A DNA stretch of 64,000 nt from the NCBI GenBank assembly GCA_028583605.1, contig CM053329.1:15105948-15169947 (forward strand), given 5' to 3'. The stretch is from Dastarcus helophoroides. Its lineage: Eukaryota; Arthropoda; Insecta; Coleoptera; Bothrideridae. Made by a program: the position numbers and the translations under genes. Position 1 is the first letter of the stretch, and every line of letters begins with the position of its first letter. Below the pieces are notes generated by a model. That model was not told the DNA's origin and made no database searches. It was given only the letters and a program-made list of their open reading frames with translations. Positions 47,299 to 60,100 of this stretch are shown one piece after another.

Positions 47299-48940
47299 AT
47301 TGAACATTTTCTGACATCATGGTGGGATAGGGGAAACTGTGTTCTTCGATAAGGCAGTCTTTAAAAAAATTCTGTTTAGCTTGACTTTTTTCTCAAAATT
47401 TTTACCTTTTTGTTAAAATGTTTCTCAAAATTCGTTCTTTGTTCAAAAGTTCAAGAAAATTTGACTTCTGTGTTTAAGTTAGGACTTTTTTCTCCCAAAA
47501 TTTCGATATCTTTCTCAAAATGGCAATATTGCGACTCTAAACTCGACCCTTTCTTGATATTAAATATCTTTCAAGTTTGAAATGTTCTTCAAGTTTCAGA
47601 ATTTGAATGTTAAAATGTTGAAATTAAAGTCCAAGGAAGCGTTTCAACTTGTTTCCCAAAATTTCGAGGTTTGTTTCAATATTGGACATTTTTTGACATC
47701 GTGGTGGGGTAGGGAAAAGTTTAATTTGACTTTTTTTCTTAAAATTTGTACCTTTTTGTTGAAATGTTCCTTAAAATTCGTCCTTCTTTTCGAAATGTCA
47801 AGAAAATTTGACTCCTGTGGTTAGGTTAGGACTTTTTCCTCTCGAAATTTCGATCTTTCCCTCAAAATAGCAAAATTGCGACTCTAAACTCGACCCTTTC
47901 TTGAAATTAAATATCTTTCAAATTTAAATGTTTTTCTAGTTTCAGAATTTCTAATGTTAAAATGTTGAAATTAAAGTCCTGGAAAAAGTTCCAACTTGTT
48001 CTTCAAAATTTCAACGTTTATATCAATACTGGACATTTTCTGACATCGTGATAGGGTAGGGGAAAGCTTGTTCTTTGCTCAGGCACTCTTTAAAAAATAT
48101 TCAGTTTAGTTTGACTTTTTTTCTCGAAATTTTTACCTTTTTGTTAAAATGTTTCTCAAAATTCGTCCTTTGTTCGAAAGTTCAAGAAAATTTGACTTCT
48201 GTGGTTAAGTTAGGACTTTTTTCTCCCAAAATTTCGATCTCTTTCTCAAAATGGCAAAATTGCGACTCTAAACTCGACCCTTTCTCGATATTAAATATCT
48301 TTCAAGTTTGAAATGTTCTTCAAGTTTCAGAATTTGAATGTTAAAATGTTAAAATTAAAGTCCAAGGAAGCGTTCCAACTTGTTTCTCAAAATTTCGAGG
48401 TTTGTCTCAATATTGGACATTTTCTGACATCGTGGTGGGGTAGGGGAAACTTTGTCATTCTCTCAGGCAGTCTTTAAAATAAATTCAGTTTAATTTGACT
48501 TTTTTTCTTGAAATTTTTACCTTTTTGTTGAAATGTTTCTTAAAATTCGTCCTTTTTTCAAAATTTCAAGAAAATTTGACTCCTGCGGTTAGGTTAGAAC
48601 TTTTTCCTCTCGAAATTTCGATCTTTCCCTTAAAATGGCAAAATTGCGACTCTTAACTCGACCCTTTCTTGAAATTAAATATCTTTCAAGTTTAAAATGG
48701 TTTTCAAGGTTCAGAATTTCTAATGTTAAAATGTTGAAATTAAAATCCAGGAAAACGTTCCAACTTTTTTCCCAAAATGTCGACGTTTATCTCAATATTG
48801 GACATTTTGTGACATCGTGGTGGCGTAGAGGGAAACTTGTTCTTCGCTCAGGCACTCTTTGAAAAAAATTCAGTTTAGTTTGACTTTCTTCTTGAAATTT
48901 CCACCTTTTTGTTAAAATGTTACTGTCGTTTGCAAGTAGA
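47299..48940. repeat. satellite of ~380-bp monomers in an ABAB higher-order arrangement
   Basis: Monomers begin at ATTG(A/G)ACATTTTCTGACATC at 47299, 47681, 48028, 48412 and 48797, giving spacings of 382, 347, 384 and 385. Monomers 1 and 3 share GATATTAAATATCTTTC, CAGAATTTGAATG and CCAAGGAAGCGTT. Monomers 2 and 4 share TTCCTCTCGAAATTTCGATC, CAGAATTTCTAATG and CAACGTTTAT/CGACGTTTAT. The array is T-rich on the + strand and ends where a family D copy begins. Confidence 0.8.
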
Positions 48941-48949
48941 ATACAACCT

Positions 48950-49205
48950 AGACTATAAATTCATGCAGCCCTCCAGACGTGTAGTGAATCAGAGGTAGCT
49001 GAACTACTAACAGTTGAAACACTGCCACCTAGCAAAGCGGTTGCTCTCTAGGAAAGATCCCAGAAGACAAGGATTCTAATGCACAGACCAATAGGTTTGA
49101 ACATTTATTAGATTAGAAGTTTGGAAACCAAAGACAGGTTTGGAAACCAAAGACAGGTTTCGGTTACTTTCGTTGTTTAAAGAAAGCTAAAGTCATTTGG
49201 AGTAT
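48950..49205. repeat. repeat family D, partial copy with decayed ribozyme end
   Basis: GCAAGTAGAATACAACCTAG, ATTCATGCAGCCCTCC, GAAACACTGCCACCTAGCAA, GAACATTTATTAGATTAGAA, then GGAAACCAAAGACAGGTTT twice in tandem (a 23-bp duplication). On the - strand GAAACCTGTCTTTGG remains from the hammerhead's 3' half. The 5' half is disrupted. Confidence 0.7.
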
Positions 49206-52200
49206 AATTAACTCTCTATCTAATTGGGCTCGTCAGTCAAAAATCAAAAATCTAAGTCTAAGGTCATGTGTTTTCTCCAGTTTTATCGGTTTTTGACTTA
49301 ACTCCCTTTAACGCGCAGCAGCGAATATCAAACTGTTTTTGTTGTTATTGTTTTGGTTTGTTGTTGACTGTGAGATCTGCTTTAACCAATTCTGTGTTCA
49401 TCAAGTTACTCCACGGTAGAGATGAAGATACGTAAGTTATCCTGGAATTTTAAAGACAAAAATTTTACCAAGAGAGTAGGACTCCGTTTCAAATTACTTT
49501 TACCTTCAAATTTGTAAATTTTGTGAGGTTCCTACAGGCGGAAAGCCATAGTCCACAGGTAGAGTAAAACAACAGAAAACTATGGTTACAGTAAAAGCTG
49601 TTAAAGCCCAAAAATTATGACATTTCATGCATTATTCACTTGAAAATCATTGATACAAATCGCGCAAATTGTAATACATTCGAAATCACTCTTCCGGGTG
49701 GCTTTTAAGCGGGGGCGGTTTTACGGTTTCGAATATTCCCCTGTACGCAGAAGTGCCCCTTTTTACATGCAAATTACGATCGACGAGAGCTCCCCGACTC
49801 GAAAATGTTGAAAGCTCGTTTTATCATAACTTGTATTAATTTTTCTCACGAACTAACTGACCTGTGAAAACAAGACCCGGGGTAATTAGAAAAATAATTT
49901 CCATTAATATGTCTGCGTCCGTCGTTTTTATGGGCACTTCCACTGGCGTAGTCCCTATTCAAATTGAAAGAGCTTCGGGTTGTTTTAATGCGGTTACTTT
50001 AAATTCATTTGATCGAGTTGATTTTTTTAAGTTTTGTGGTAAAATCGATTAGGTGGTTTCCTATGAAATACGTGATGCTTAACACAATGGTATACAAGTT
50101 ATAGATGAATAAATCTTGCAGGACCCCAAGTTTTCGTATGGAACGATAAATATAAGTGTTGTTTCCACCCTTTCGCCTTTTATTACGAAATAACCTCTCA
50201 TTTATTCTCCCCCTCGGTAATATACTTTGAATGTGCCTCGGTATCTGAAACAAACGCCATCCCCGTGGAAAACCTTTATCTTTTATTTAGTTTTTGGCGT
50301 TTCTTATTACATAAATTATATCCAAAAAAGGAGTCTATCCTTGGGAAAGCGACATAAGTGAAAGGGTATGGGGGGGTATAAGCTCACATTCCACTTGGAG
50401 CGTGTCGGCATTGTAATTGAGTATATTGATGCAAATTGGCTTATGTAAATTGGGAAGCCTTTGGCCAAAGCTCGTTGCCCATTGTTAACTAAATGTAGTG
50501 ATGCGTGTTCAAACTCTCATATTCACTAAATCTTCTTAACGAAGCGGTTGGGCTCATTTTAATGGGCTTTTTGTAACCAAATCTTTCGATTCTTTCAAAC
50601 CATCTTTACTTCGAATGAAAAGTTACTCACTATTTTCTTAGTTAAAATCCACTCTAGGAGCGTGAAAAGGAATTCCAGAATTCGAAGACTATAAATGTAG
50701 AAAAATGAGTCTCCTTAGATAGAAGTTCTTATTGTGCAAACTTGGAATGAACAGAAATCGGCGATTTCCGATTAGGGATGGTGAATAGTCAGAATAAGAA
50801 CAAGAATAACTTAGGAATAATAACGGGACTTTTCACAAGACACTTCCCAATAAAGTATCACCTTAAAAAGATGGGAAAAGTGGATGCAGATTCTGTAACG
50901 CAGCAACAGAAACAACCTGATTTGCGAATGCATGGCTCAGTTCTGTAAAAGGCTCAAATTTCTTAAAAGGGTGACCCTGACACCCCAAGAAATAAACGAA
51001 ACAGCTCCTAAAAAGGTAATAGTCTATGTAAAGAGTCGAAACATGTTGGACAATCATTAAAAAATTAGCTTTGGTCGCAGTGCTAAGAGGTGTAAAAGCT
51101 TATACGACTTATTTCAGAACTTTAGAAGTGTAGATGTTGACGCAGAAAGACAAACAATCACATAAATTTTAAAGCTTATAAAACATCGTACGATTAATGT
51201 TAACAACAAAACAACGACCTTCGAAGAATTTCCTTACAATTTTGGGCTAACAAACTCTAAATTACATCATTCTGGTTACATTACACTCTATAGGGGCTTG
51301 AGAACCAAATTTTTCCCATTTTCATCTCCAAGGCCAATGTAAGCACCTAATGCTAATAATTGAGTGACGAAATGAGCAAACAGGCACTTCGCATTTAACA
51401 AGCTCCGATTCGGAAATGTGTGCCCATTCGGATTAATGAACACGATTAAAACCGTTGTGTTTGTATAAATTTGAAACTCTAATGACCCAGTTGTTTTATG
51501 AAAGATGTATAATACCTTAAATTACTGCGCGTCGAATTCGTTGCTTATATTTACCAAAAAAAAAATTAAAAGTTCGTGCTGTATTCCGCCCTGGGTTGTG
51601 TAAATTTACTATTTAAATAAATCCTTTTTGGCCTATTCAGCGAGTGTTCAAGTGTTTTTGCGGTTAAACTGATAAAACTAGCTGTATTATCGCAAAAATG
51701 TAAACGTAATAAATTTGAAAGGCTTACAAAATATCACCCAAACTTTCCTTTGCAACGTGTATTTGCTAGTATAATAACCTATTAATGGGTTCTGCGGTTG
51801 TATTTAACTTTTATCTCTCATAAGCTGTTACGATTTCGTACTCTGTTAGCCATTTTACAACACTGCAACTAACGGGGGTTAGTTGCCCCATATTTTATCT
51901 GTCGAGATATTTCCTGAAAGAAAACTGCACTCAATGAGTAAAATATTTGTCTTACCAGAAATACAGTTCTAAATCCATTGTTAAATATTGAAATCTACGA
52001 CGTTTTGTGACAAATGAAGAACCGTAATCGGCTTTTGGCTAAGGGGCTTTACTTCCTCGAGAAATCTACCTAGTTGTGTTGCCAGAAAGTAGATATGTTG
52101 AATCTAAGGATCAGCATTCGACAGTGCAAACTTTGCTTTATTTGCGTTTTGGTTTGCTGATTGCTTTTAAAAATATTTCGACAAGTGACTTAAGCTTTTC

Positions 52201-52639
52201 CTCCATCAGAATTACCCAACAATTTATTCTTTGGATTCTTTAATTACATCTGAATAGGATGTCGAGATGTATTTTTAATGGATATCGATGAACGAAACTG
52301 GATTTTTGGCCACAACCGAATTTCGGTTTCCAGCCTGATTTCACTTGAAAATGAAACCGAAACCCAAATTTATGAAAATTGTTTAAGTATACTCGAATAG
52401 TTAAAAGAAAACAGTAACAAGCAACAACAATTTAAATGTTTAGCTACTACTTCAACTACTTTTTACTTTTACTACTAAATTAGCTACTTTAAGTGTAAGT
52501 TTAAGCTTGAATTTTTAAAGTTTATCAAGAGTTTAATTTTTATATTTGAAAAAAAATAATATTTTAGAAATTTAAATTTCAAAAAAAGGGAGTCGACATC
52601 TTAGGTTTGTGTATCAATGTTTTAGAAAATGAAAATTAG
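49206..52639. other. complex non-coding DNA, no gene recognised
   Basis: The largest stretch free of obvious repeats. It contains the octamer ATGCAAAT (about 49769) beside CGATCGACGAGAGCTCC, a run of unremarkable short frames, and CTTTGGCCAAAGCTCGTTGC near 50460. None of the frames (longest 82 residues) shows a signal peptide, domain or splice-consistent exon. Likely intergenic or intronic; enhancers are possible but cannot be shown from sequence alone. Confidence 0.35.
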
Positions 52640-52748
52640 TATATCTCTAAAGATGATAGCTTGGCTGCCGAAAGGAGTTAGAGGAACCTTTGTTGTGTTT
52701 TTTAATCTTTCTTGGTTTCAGGAGACAAGTTTTGTATTTCAATTTCAG
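52640..52748. repeat. repeat family B, single arm
   Basis: TATCTCTAAAGATGATAGCT, TGGCTGCCGAAAGGAGTTAG, CTTTCTTGGTTTCAGGAGAC. The core reads CTAAAGA, so G5 of the hammerhead consensus is lost, and GAAACGCG has become GAAAGGAG. Confidence 0.7.
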
Positions 52749-52789
52749 AATTTTTAAAACCAAATTGGCGTTTTTAAAAAATGACTCAA

Positions 52790-52952
52790 ACAACAAACAC
52801 AAACAAACGAACGAACGAACGAACCCATAAACAAAATAAACAATCAAACAAATAAACAAACAAACAAACTACAAACAAACAAACACAAAAACAAGCAAAC
52901 ACACAAACAAACCAACAAACAAGCAAACATACAAATCAACAAACAAACAAAA
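52790..52952. repeat. tetranucleotide microsatellite (AAAC/AACG)n
   Basis: About 160 bp of ACAAACAAACGAACGAACG-type sequence, mostly AAAC units with scattered interruptions. Confidence 0.95.
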
Positions 52953-53699
52953 ATGTCCTTAAAACTTCGACTCTTTTAAGAAATTTTAAGGTTGCGGAGG
53001 AAATCTTAATCTTTAACATTAAAATTTCCCTTTTCTAGAACCCTCTCAACAAAAAGTGGTAATTTTATCAGAATTTTAGGTTATCTTGCAACAAACGTAA
53101 AACTCTTCGTGTTAAACGTAGAATTTTATTTGATTCAATTTTGGGTCTCTCGCGAAATATGAACTTTTTTCTGGAAAAATGATGTTGAAGCTTATATTTT
53201 TTAGCTAAATAGTTGTACATCTTGGTAAATTTTTAAAGCTGGCTAGAGGACAACGCCCAACTAAGCCGGTGCGTGTAGAAGCAAGAAATTTTACACTGGC
53301 GTTTCCCATAATACGTGGGTGAGCACTTAGAAAGAATTTTTGAAAATTCAGCCTCTAAGGTGATAAAAATAGGCATTAAAAACCACTCAAAAGGTATGCA
53401 ATGAATAATACATGCGATTGTGTCTATTGTACGCATTGACACCTAACATCGTTGATAAATTTCCACAGGAATTTATCCTAATTTTGTTGGTGATCGGGGT
53501 TCTTTTTTTCAATAAAAACTTCCAAACATTTAAGTTTCTAACTCGAAATGTTGGCTTTACTACCTTCGATGTTTAACCTGAAATGTTGAGAAACATTTTT
53601 TTTAAAGATTTTGAAGTTTCTTACCTAAAAGTCAATATCATTTCCAAATTTTACCTTCAATTCAAAATTTCAAGAAACAGTTTTATAAAAATGTTTAAA
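52953..53699. other. AT-rich spacer, no gene
   Basis: Contains short uninformative frames only. 53230-53330 is a little more complex (AGGACAACGCCCAACTAAGC) but unassigned. Confidence 0.35.
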
Positions 53700-53965
53700 T
53701 TAAAGTCACAAGGATTCTAATGCACATTGAACATTTGTTAGATTCGAAGTTTGGAAACCAAATGCCGGTTTCGAATCTAATAAATGTTCAAACTTATTGG
53801 TCTGTGCATTAGAATCCTTGTCTTCTGAGAACTTTTTCCTAGAGAGCAACCGCTTCGCTAGGTGGCAGTGTTTCAACTGTTGGTAGGTCAGCTACCTATA
53901 ATTCACTATACGCGCCCGGAGGGCTGCATAAATTCGTAGTCTAGGTTGCATTCTACTTGCATAAA
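53700..53965. repeat. repeat family D, partial inverted copy
   Basis: Two inverted partial arms meet near 53765: GATTCTAATGCACATTGAAC ... GAAGTTTGGAAACCAAATGC, CGGTTTCGAATCTAATAAAT, then GGTCTGTGCATTAGAATCCT to GGTTGCATTCTACTTGCATA. The ribozyme's 3' half (GAAACCGGCATTTGG, - strand) is present at the junction; the core is deleted. Confidence 0.75.
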
Positions 53966-54039
53966 GCCACAAGTTCACTTTGTGCTCTTTTTTCACAATT
54001 TCTATTCAGATTTTAAACTGGAAAACTTTTATTTTTTGG

Positions 54040-54118
54040 TAAAATGGACTGGTCCTTGGTTATCTTCATAAACACATCTTGTCCCCTGAAGCGATGCGAC
54101 AAGGTGTGTATTTCAATT
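54040..54118. repeat. repeat family B, deleted copy
   Basis: GGTAAAATGGACTGGTCCTT, CTTGTCCCCTGAAGCGATGC, GACAAGGTGTGTATTTCAAT: outer ends joined with the hairpin centre lost. Confidence 0.65.
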
Positions 54119-54119
54119 T

Positions 54120-57100
54120 AGAAAACTTTTGAAAATGTTCACTTGTTTTGAAACTTTTCAGATTAAACTTGAAAATAGTCCTTTTTAAAATTTCCATTTA
54201 AAAATCCAAATTTAGTTAATTCTCGATCGTTTTAAACAGTTCGTTCAAAATTTTAAAAAGTTAACGTTTAGAAAGTCAGATTTTTCATAAAATTTAAATT
54301 TTCAGGAATAACGAAATTTTTAAAAAAATCTAAGTTAGAAAAATTCAAAGAATCGAGAAAAAGGTCAACATTTTCAAAAAATATTGCAATTTTAAAAAAA
54401 GCTTAAATTTCGAAAATAATCATATCTCTTATAAAAATTTGAAGCTTAATGATAAGAAGTCGTAATTTTCAAAATAAAGCGAAAATTTTGAAAAAATTCG
54501 TTAACTTCAAAAGCCCAAATTTAAAAAAAAACAATTTCTTAAAAGGGTGAACATTTTCAGCAATAAGACGAATTTTTTAATCCTTCAAATAAAAGTCCAA
54601 TTTACTACGAAAAAGTCGAAACAAATTTTCAAAAAGAATTAAATTTAAAACCTCCAGATTTGCAAAAATTATTAAATTTCGAGTCAAAATTTTAAAAAGG
54701 ATATACATTTTTAATATCAAGATAAGCTTTTGAAAAGAGGCCAAAATTTCCAAAAATAAATTCGAAACTGTAAAAAGAGTCATATCTTTCAGGAAAATTC
54801 TTAATTGAATAATAAAAAATTGAATTTTAATGATAAAAAGTCACAATTTTCAAAAAAAACAAGCAAAATTCTGTAAAAAGTTCGAAAATTCCAAAAGTCG
54901 AAATTTTGAAAAAATCCAATTTTTTAAAAGGGTGCAAATTTTCAGCAATAGGAGGAATTTTTTCAATCTTTCAAATAAAGATCCAGTTTACTACAAAAGA
55001 GTCAAAACAAATTTTCAAAAAGAATTAAATTTAAAAACTGCCAGATTTGGAAAAATGATGAAATTTCGAGTCAAAATTTTAAAAAGGCTATACATTTTCA
55101 ATAACAAGATTAGCTTTTGAAAAGAGGCCAAAATTTTCAAAAATAAGTCCGAAACTGTAAAAGAGTCTATAACTTTTAGGAAAATTAGGAATTGAATGAA
55201 TAAAAAGTCGAAATTTTCAAAAAAAGCAAAAACTCTGGAAAAGTTTGATAATTTCAAAAGTCGAAATTTTGAAAAAATCCAATTTTTTAAAAGGGTGAAG
55301 ATTTTCAGCAATAAGAGGAATTTTTTAATCTTTCAAATAAAGGTCCAGCTTACTACGAGAAAGTCGAAACAAATTTTCAAAAAGAATTAAATTTAAAATT
55401 CTCCAGATTTGCAAAAATGATGAAATTTCAAGTCCAAATTTTAAAAATGATATACATTTTCAATAACAAGGTGAGGTTTTGAAAAGAGGCCCAAATTTCC
55501 AAAAATAAGTACGAAACTGTACAAAGAGTCATAACTTTTAGGAAAATTAGAAATTTAACGATAAAAAGTCGAAATTTTCAAAAAAAAGTAAACATTCTGG
55601 AAAAAGTTCAAAAATTTCAAAAATTGAAATTTTGAAAAAATCCATATTTTTAAAAGGGTGAAAATTTTCAGCCATAAAATGAATTTTTTAATCTTTCAAA
55701 AAAGGTCCAGTTTACTACAAGAAAGTCGAAACAAATTTACAAAAGGAATTGAATTTACAAACCTCCAGATTGGCAAAAATTAGGCAATTTCGAGTCAAAA
55801 TTTTAAAAAGGATATACATTTTTAATAACAAGATAAGAATTTTGAAAAGAGGCTAACATTTCCAAAACTAAGTTCGAACCTGTAAAAAAAGTCATACCTT
55901 TCAGAAAAATTCGAAATTTAATGGTAACAAGTCGAAATTTAAAAAAAAAAAATCTGAAAAAAATTTGAAAACTTCAAAAGTCGAAGTTTTGAAAAGAATC
56001 TCATTTTTCGAAAGAGTAGAAATTGTCAGAAATAATCCTTTAAATAAAAATCCAATTTACTATAAGAAAGCTGAAACTTTCCCAAAAACGTCGAAACTTC
56101 CACAAAAAGGGGCGAAATGTTTGAAAAAAGTCGAAATGTTTGAAAAAAAGTAGAAATGTTTAAAACAATGTTCAAATCCTTAAAAAAAAAACTTCGAGAA
56201 TTACTCAAAAGTTTAAACAAAAGTGGAAATAGTTCAGAAAAAGTGAATATTTTAGAAAACGATATAAGTTTTCAAAATGTCAACGTGAATCAAATTTGCA
56301 AAACAATTAAAAAAAATCACTGTAAAAATGTTCAAACATTTGAAAATAAATCAGAATCAGAGAAGCGAAATTGTGAAAGAGCTGAAATTTAAAAATAAAT
56401 TAATATTTGGAAAAAATGGAAATTAAAAAAGAATGGAAAATTGGAAATTCGAAATTTTTAAAATATAAAGTCGAACGATTCTTCAAAAAAAAAAATCGTC
56501 ACATCTTAGAAAGTCAAATTTTAAGGGTAAACAGAAATTTTTGAAAGAAAATCGAATTTAAATGAACAAATGTTTTCAAAAGTCGAAATTTCAATTTTCA
56601 AAAAGAACTGAATTTAAAAACCTTCATATTTGCAAAAAAACAAAAATTTCGAGTCAAAATTTTAAAAAAGATACATTTTCAATAACAATATAAGAATTTC
56701 AAAAACAAGCCAAAATTTCCGAAAATAAATCCGAAACTGTAAAAAAAATCATACCTTTCAGAAAAATTCGAAATTTAATGGTAACAAGTCGAATTTTTTT
56801 TTAAAAAACAAGTGAAAATTCTGAAAAAAGTTCAAAATTTCAAAAGTCGAAATTTTGAAAAGAATCCCATTTTTCGAAAGAGTAGAAATTGTCAGAAATA
56901 AGACGAATTATTTCATCCTTTAAATAAAAATTCCAGTTTACTACAAGAAAGCCGAAACTTCCCCAAAAACGTCGAAACTTCCACACAAATGTTTGAAAAA
57001 AAGTCGAAATGTTTGAAAAAAAGTCGAAATGTTTGAAAAAAAGTCGAAATGTTTGAAAAAAAGTCGAAATCTTTAAAAAAAAAGGGTAAAAACTTCGAGA

Positions 57101-60100
57101 AATACTCAAAAGTTTAAACAAAGGTGGAAATGTTCAAGAAAAGTGAATATTTTAGAAAACGATAAAAGTTTCCGAAATTTCAACATAATCAGATTTACAA
57201 AACAATTAAAATTTAAAAAAAACTCGAAAAAAATCACTGTAAAAATGTTCAAACATTTGAAAATAAATCAGAATCTTAAAGGAGAAGCGAAATTGTGAAA
57301 GAGCTGAAATTTAAAAAGTAAGTTAATATTTGGAAAAAATGGAAATTAAAAAAAAATGGAAAATTGGAAGTTTTTATAATTTCAACATTATCAGACTTAC
57401 AAATAAATTAAAATTTTGATAAAATAACTCTAAAAATTCAAAATTTTATGCGAACATTTTCAGGAATTTGAAAATAAATCAGAAACTTAAAAGAGAAACT
57501 TAAAAGAGAAACTTATAAAAAAGCGAAATTGTAAAAGAGCTGAAATTTAGGAAGTAAATTAATATTTGGGAAAAATGGAAATTAAAAAAAAGTGGAAAAT
57601 TGGAAATTCGAAATTTTTAAAATATAAAGTCAAACGATTCTTCAAAAAAAAATCGTCACTTCTAGAAAGTCAAATTTTAAGGGAAGCAGAAATTTTTGAA
57701 AGAAACTCAAAATTTCAAAAAAATCAAATTTTTATAAAGAACTGAATTTAAAAACCTCCAGATTTGTAAAAAAGATAAAATTTTGGGTCAAAATTTCAAA
57801 AAAAATATACTTTTTCGATAACAAGATAAAAATTTCGAAAATAAGCCAAAACTTCCGAAAATAAGTTCGAAACTGTAAAAAGGGTCATAACTTTGACAAA
57901 AGTTCGAAATTTAATAAAAAAGAATAGAAATTTTTTTTAAAAAAAGTGAAAATTCTGAAAAAATTCGAAAACTTTAAAAGTCGAAATTTTGAAAATAATC
58001 CCATTTTTCAAAAGAGTGAAAATTGTCAGAAATAAGATAAATTATTTCATCTTTCAAATAAAAGTCCTGTTTACTACAAGAAAGTCGAAATTTCTACAAA
58101 AAAGTCGAAATTTTTGAAAAAAAATTGAAGTTTTTGAAAAAAAGTCGAAATGTTTGAAAAAAAGTCGAAATTTTCAACAACCAAAAAGTAAAAATTTCGA
58201 TAAAGTTTAGACAAAGTGGAAATATTCAAGAAAAGTGAATACTTGAGAAAACGATAAAAGTTTTCAAAATTTCAACATAATCAGATTTATAAAACAATTG
58301 AAATTAAAAAAAACTTGAAAAAGATCACTGTAAAAATTTTCTAACATTTGAAAATAAATCAGAATCTTAAAAAAGGAGCGAAATTGTGAAAGGGCTGAAA
58401 TTTAGAAAATAAATTTACATTTGGAAAAAATGGAATTAATAAACAAAAGATGGAAAATTGGAAATTCAGAATGTTCAAAATATAAAGTCGAACGCCAAAA
58501 TTTCCGAAAATAAGTCCGAAACTGTAAAAAAAAGCCATACTTCTCATAAAAATTGGAAATTTAATGATAAAAAGTCGTAATTTTAAAAAAAAAGTTAAAA
58601 TTCTGAAACAAAGTTGAAAATTTCAAAAGTCGAAATTTTGAAAAGAATCCCATTTTTCAAAAAAGTGAAAATTGTCAGAAATAAGACGAAATATTTTATC
58701 TTTTAAATAAATGTCCAGTTTTCTACAAAAAAGCCGAAACTTCTACAAAAGAGTCAAAATTTTTGAAAATAAGTCGAAATGTTTGAAATGTTCGAAAAAA
58801 AGTCGAAATTTTCAACAACAGAAAAGTAAAAATTTCGAGAAACACTCAAAAGTTTAAACAAAGGTGAAAATGTTCAAAGAAAGTGAATATTTTAGAAAAC
58901 GATAAAAGTTTTCAAAATTTTAATATAATCAGATTTACAAAACAATTAAAATTATAAGAAAACAGGAAAAAGATCACTGTAAAAATGTTCAAACATTTAA
59001 AAATAAATCAGAACCTTAAAAGAGAAGCGAAATTGTAAAAGAGCTGATATTTGGAAAATAAATTAATATTTGGAAAAAATTAAAATTAAAAAGAAATGGA
59101 AAATTGGAAATTCGAAATTTTCAAAATATAAAGTCGAACGATTTTTTAAACAAAAATCGTCATTTTTAGAAAGTCAAATTTTTAAGGAAAAACAGAAATT
59201 TTTGAAAGAAAATCGAATTTAAAAGAACAAATATTTTCAAAAGTCGAAATTTCAAAAAATTTCAATTTTCAAAGAGAACTGGAGAGAAATTGGAAATTTG
59301 AATTTCTTAAGATATAAAGTTGAACGATTCTTTAAAAAGAAATCGTCACTCTTAGAAAGTCAAATTTTTAAGGAAAAACAGAAATTTTTGAAAGAGAATC
59401 GAATGTTTTCAAAAGTCGAAATTTTAATTTTCAAAAAGAAATGAATTTAAAAACCTCCAGATTTGCCAAAAACAGAAATTTTAAGTCAAAATTTTAAAAA
59501 GAATATACATTTTCAATAACAATATAAGAATTTCGAAAACAAGCCAAAATTTTCGAAAATAAATTCGGAACTGTAAAAAAAGCCATACTTTTCTGAAAAA
59601 TTCAAAATTTAATAATAAAAGCCGAAATTTTCAAAAAAAAGAGTGAAGAGCGAAGTTTTGAAAAGAATCCCATTTTTGAAAAGAGTAGAAATTGTCAGAA
59701 ATACGACGAATTATTTCACCCTTTAAATAAAAATCCAATTTACTACAAGAAAGCCGAAACTTTCCCAAAAACGTCGAAACTTCCACAAAAAAGGGCGAAA
59801 TGTTTGAAAAAAAGTCGAATTGATGGGAAAAAAATTGAAATGTTTGAAAAAAAGTAGAAATCTTTAAAAAAAGTAAAAACTTCGAGAATTACTCAGAAGT
59901 TTAAACAAAAGTGGAAATGTTCAGAAAAAGTGAATATTTTAGAAAACGATAAAAGTTTTCAAAATTTCAACATAATCAGATTTACAAAACAATTAACATT
60001 TAAAAAAAACTCGAAAAAGATCACTGTCAAAATGTTCAAACATTTGAAAATAAATCAGAATCTTAAAAGAGGAGCGAAATTGTGAAAGCTGAAATTTAAA

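Noticed and set aside
54830..57121. Several 90-98-codon open frames on both strands
   Set aside because: Lys/Asn- or Phe/Leu-rich translations of the A-rich array on either strand; they follow the repeat and have no start context or motif.
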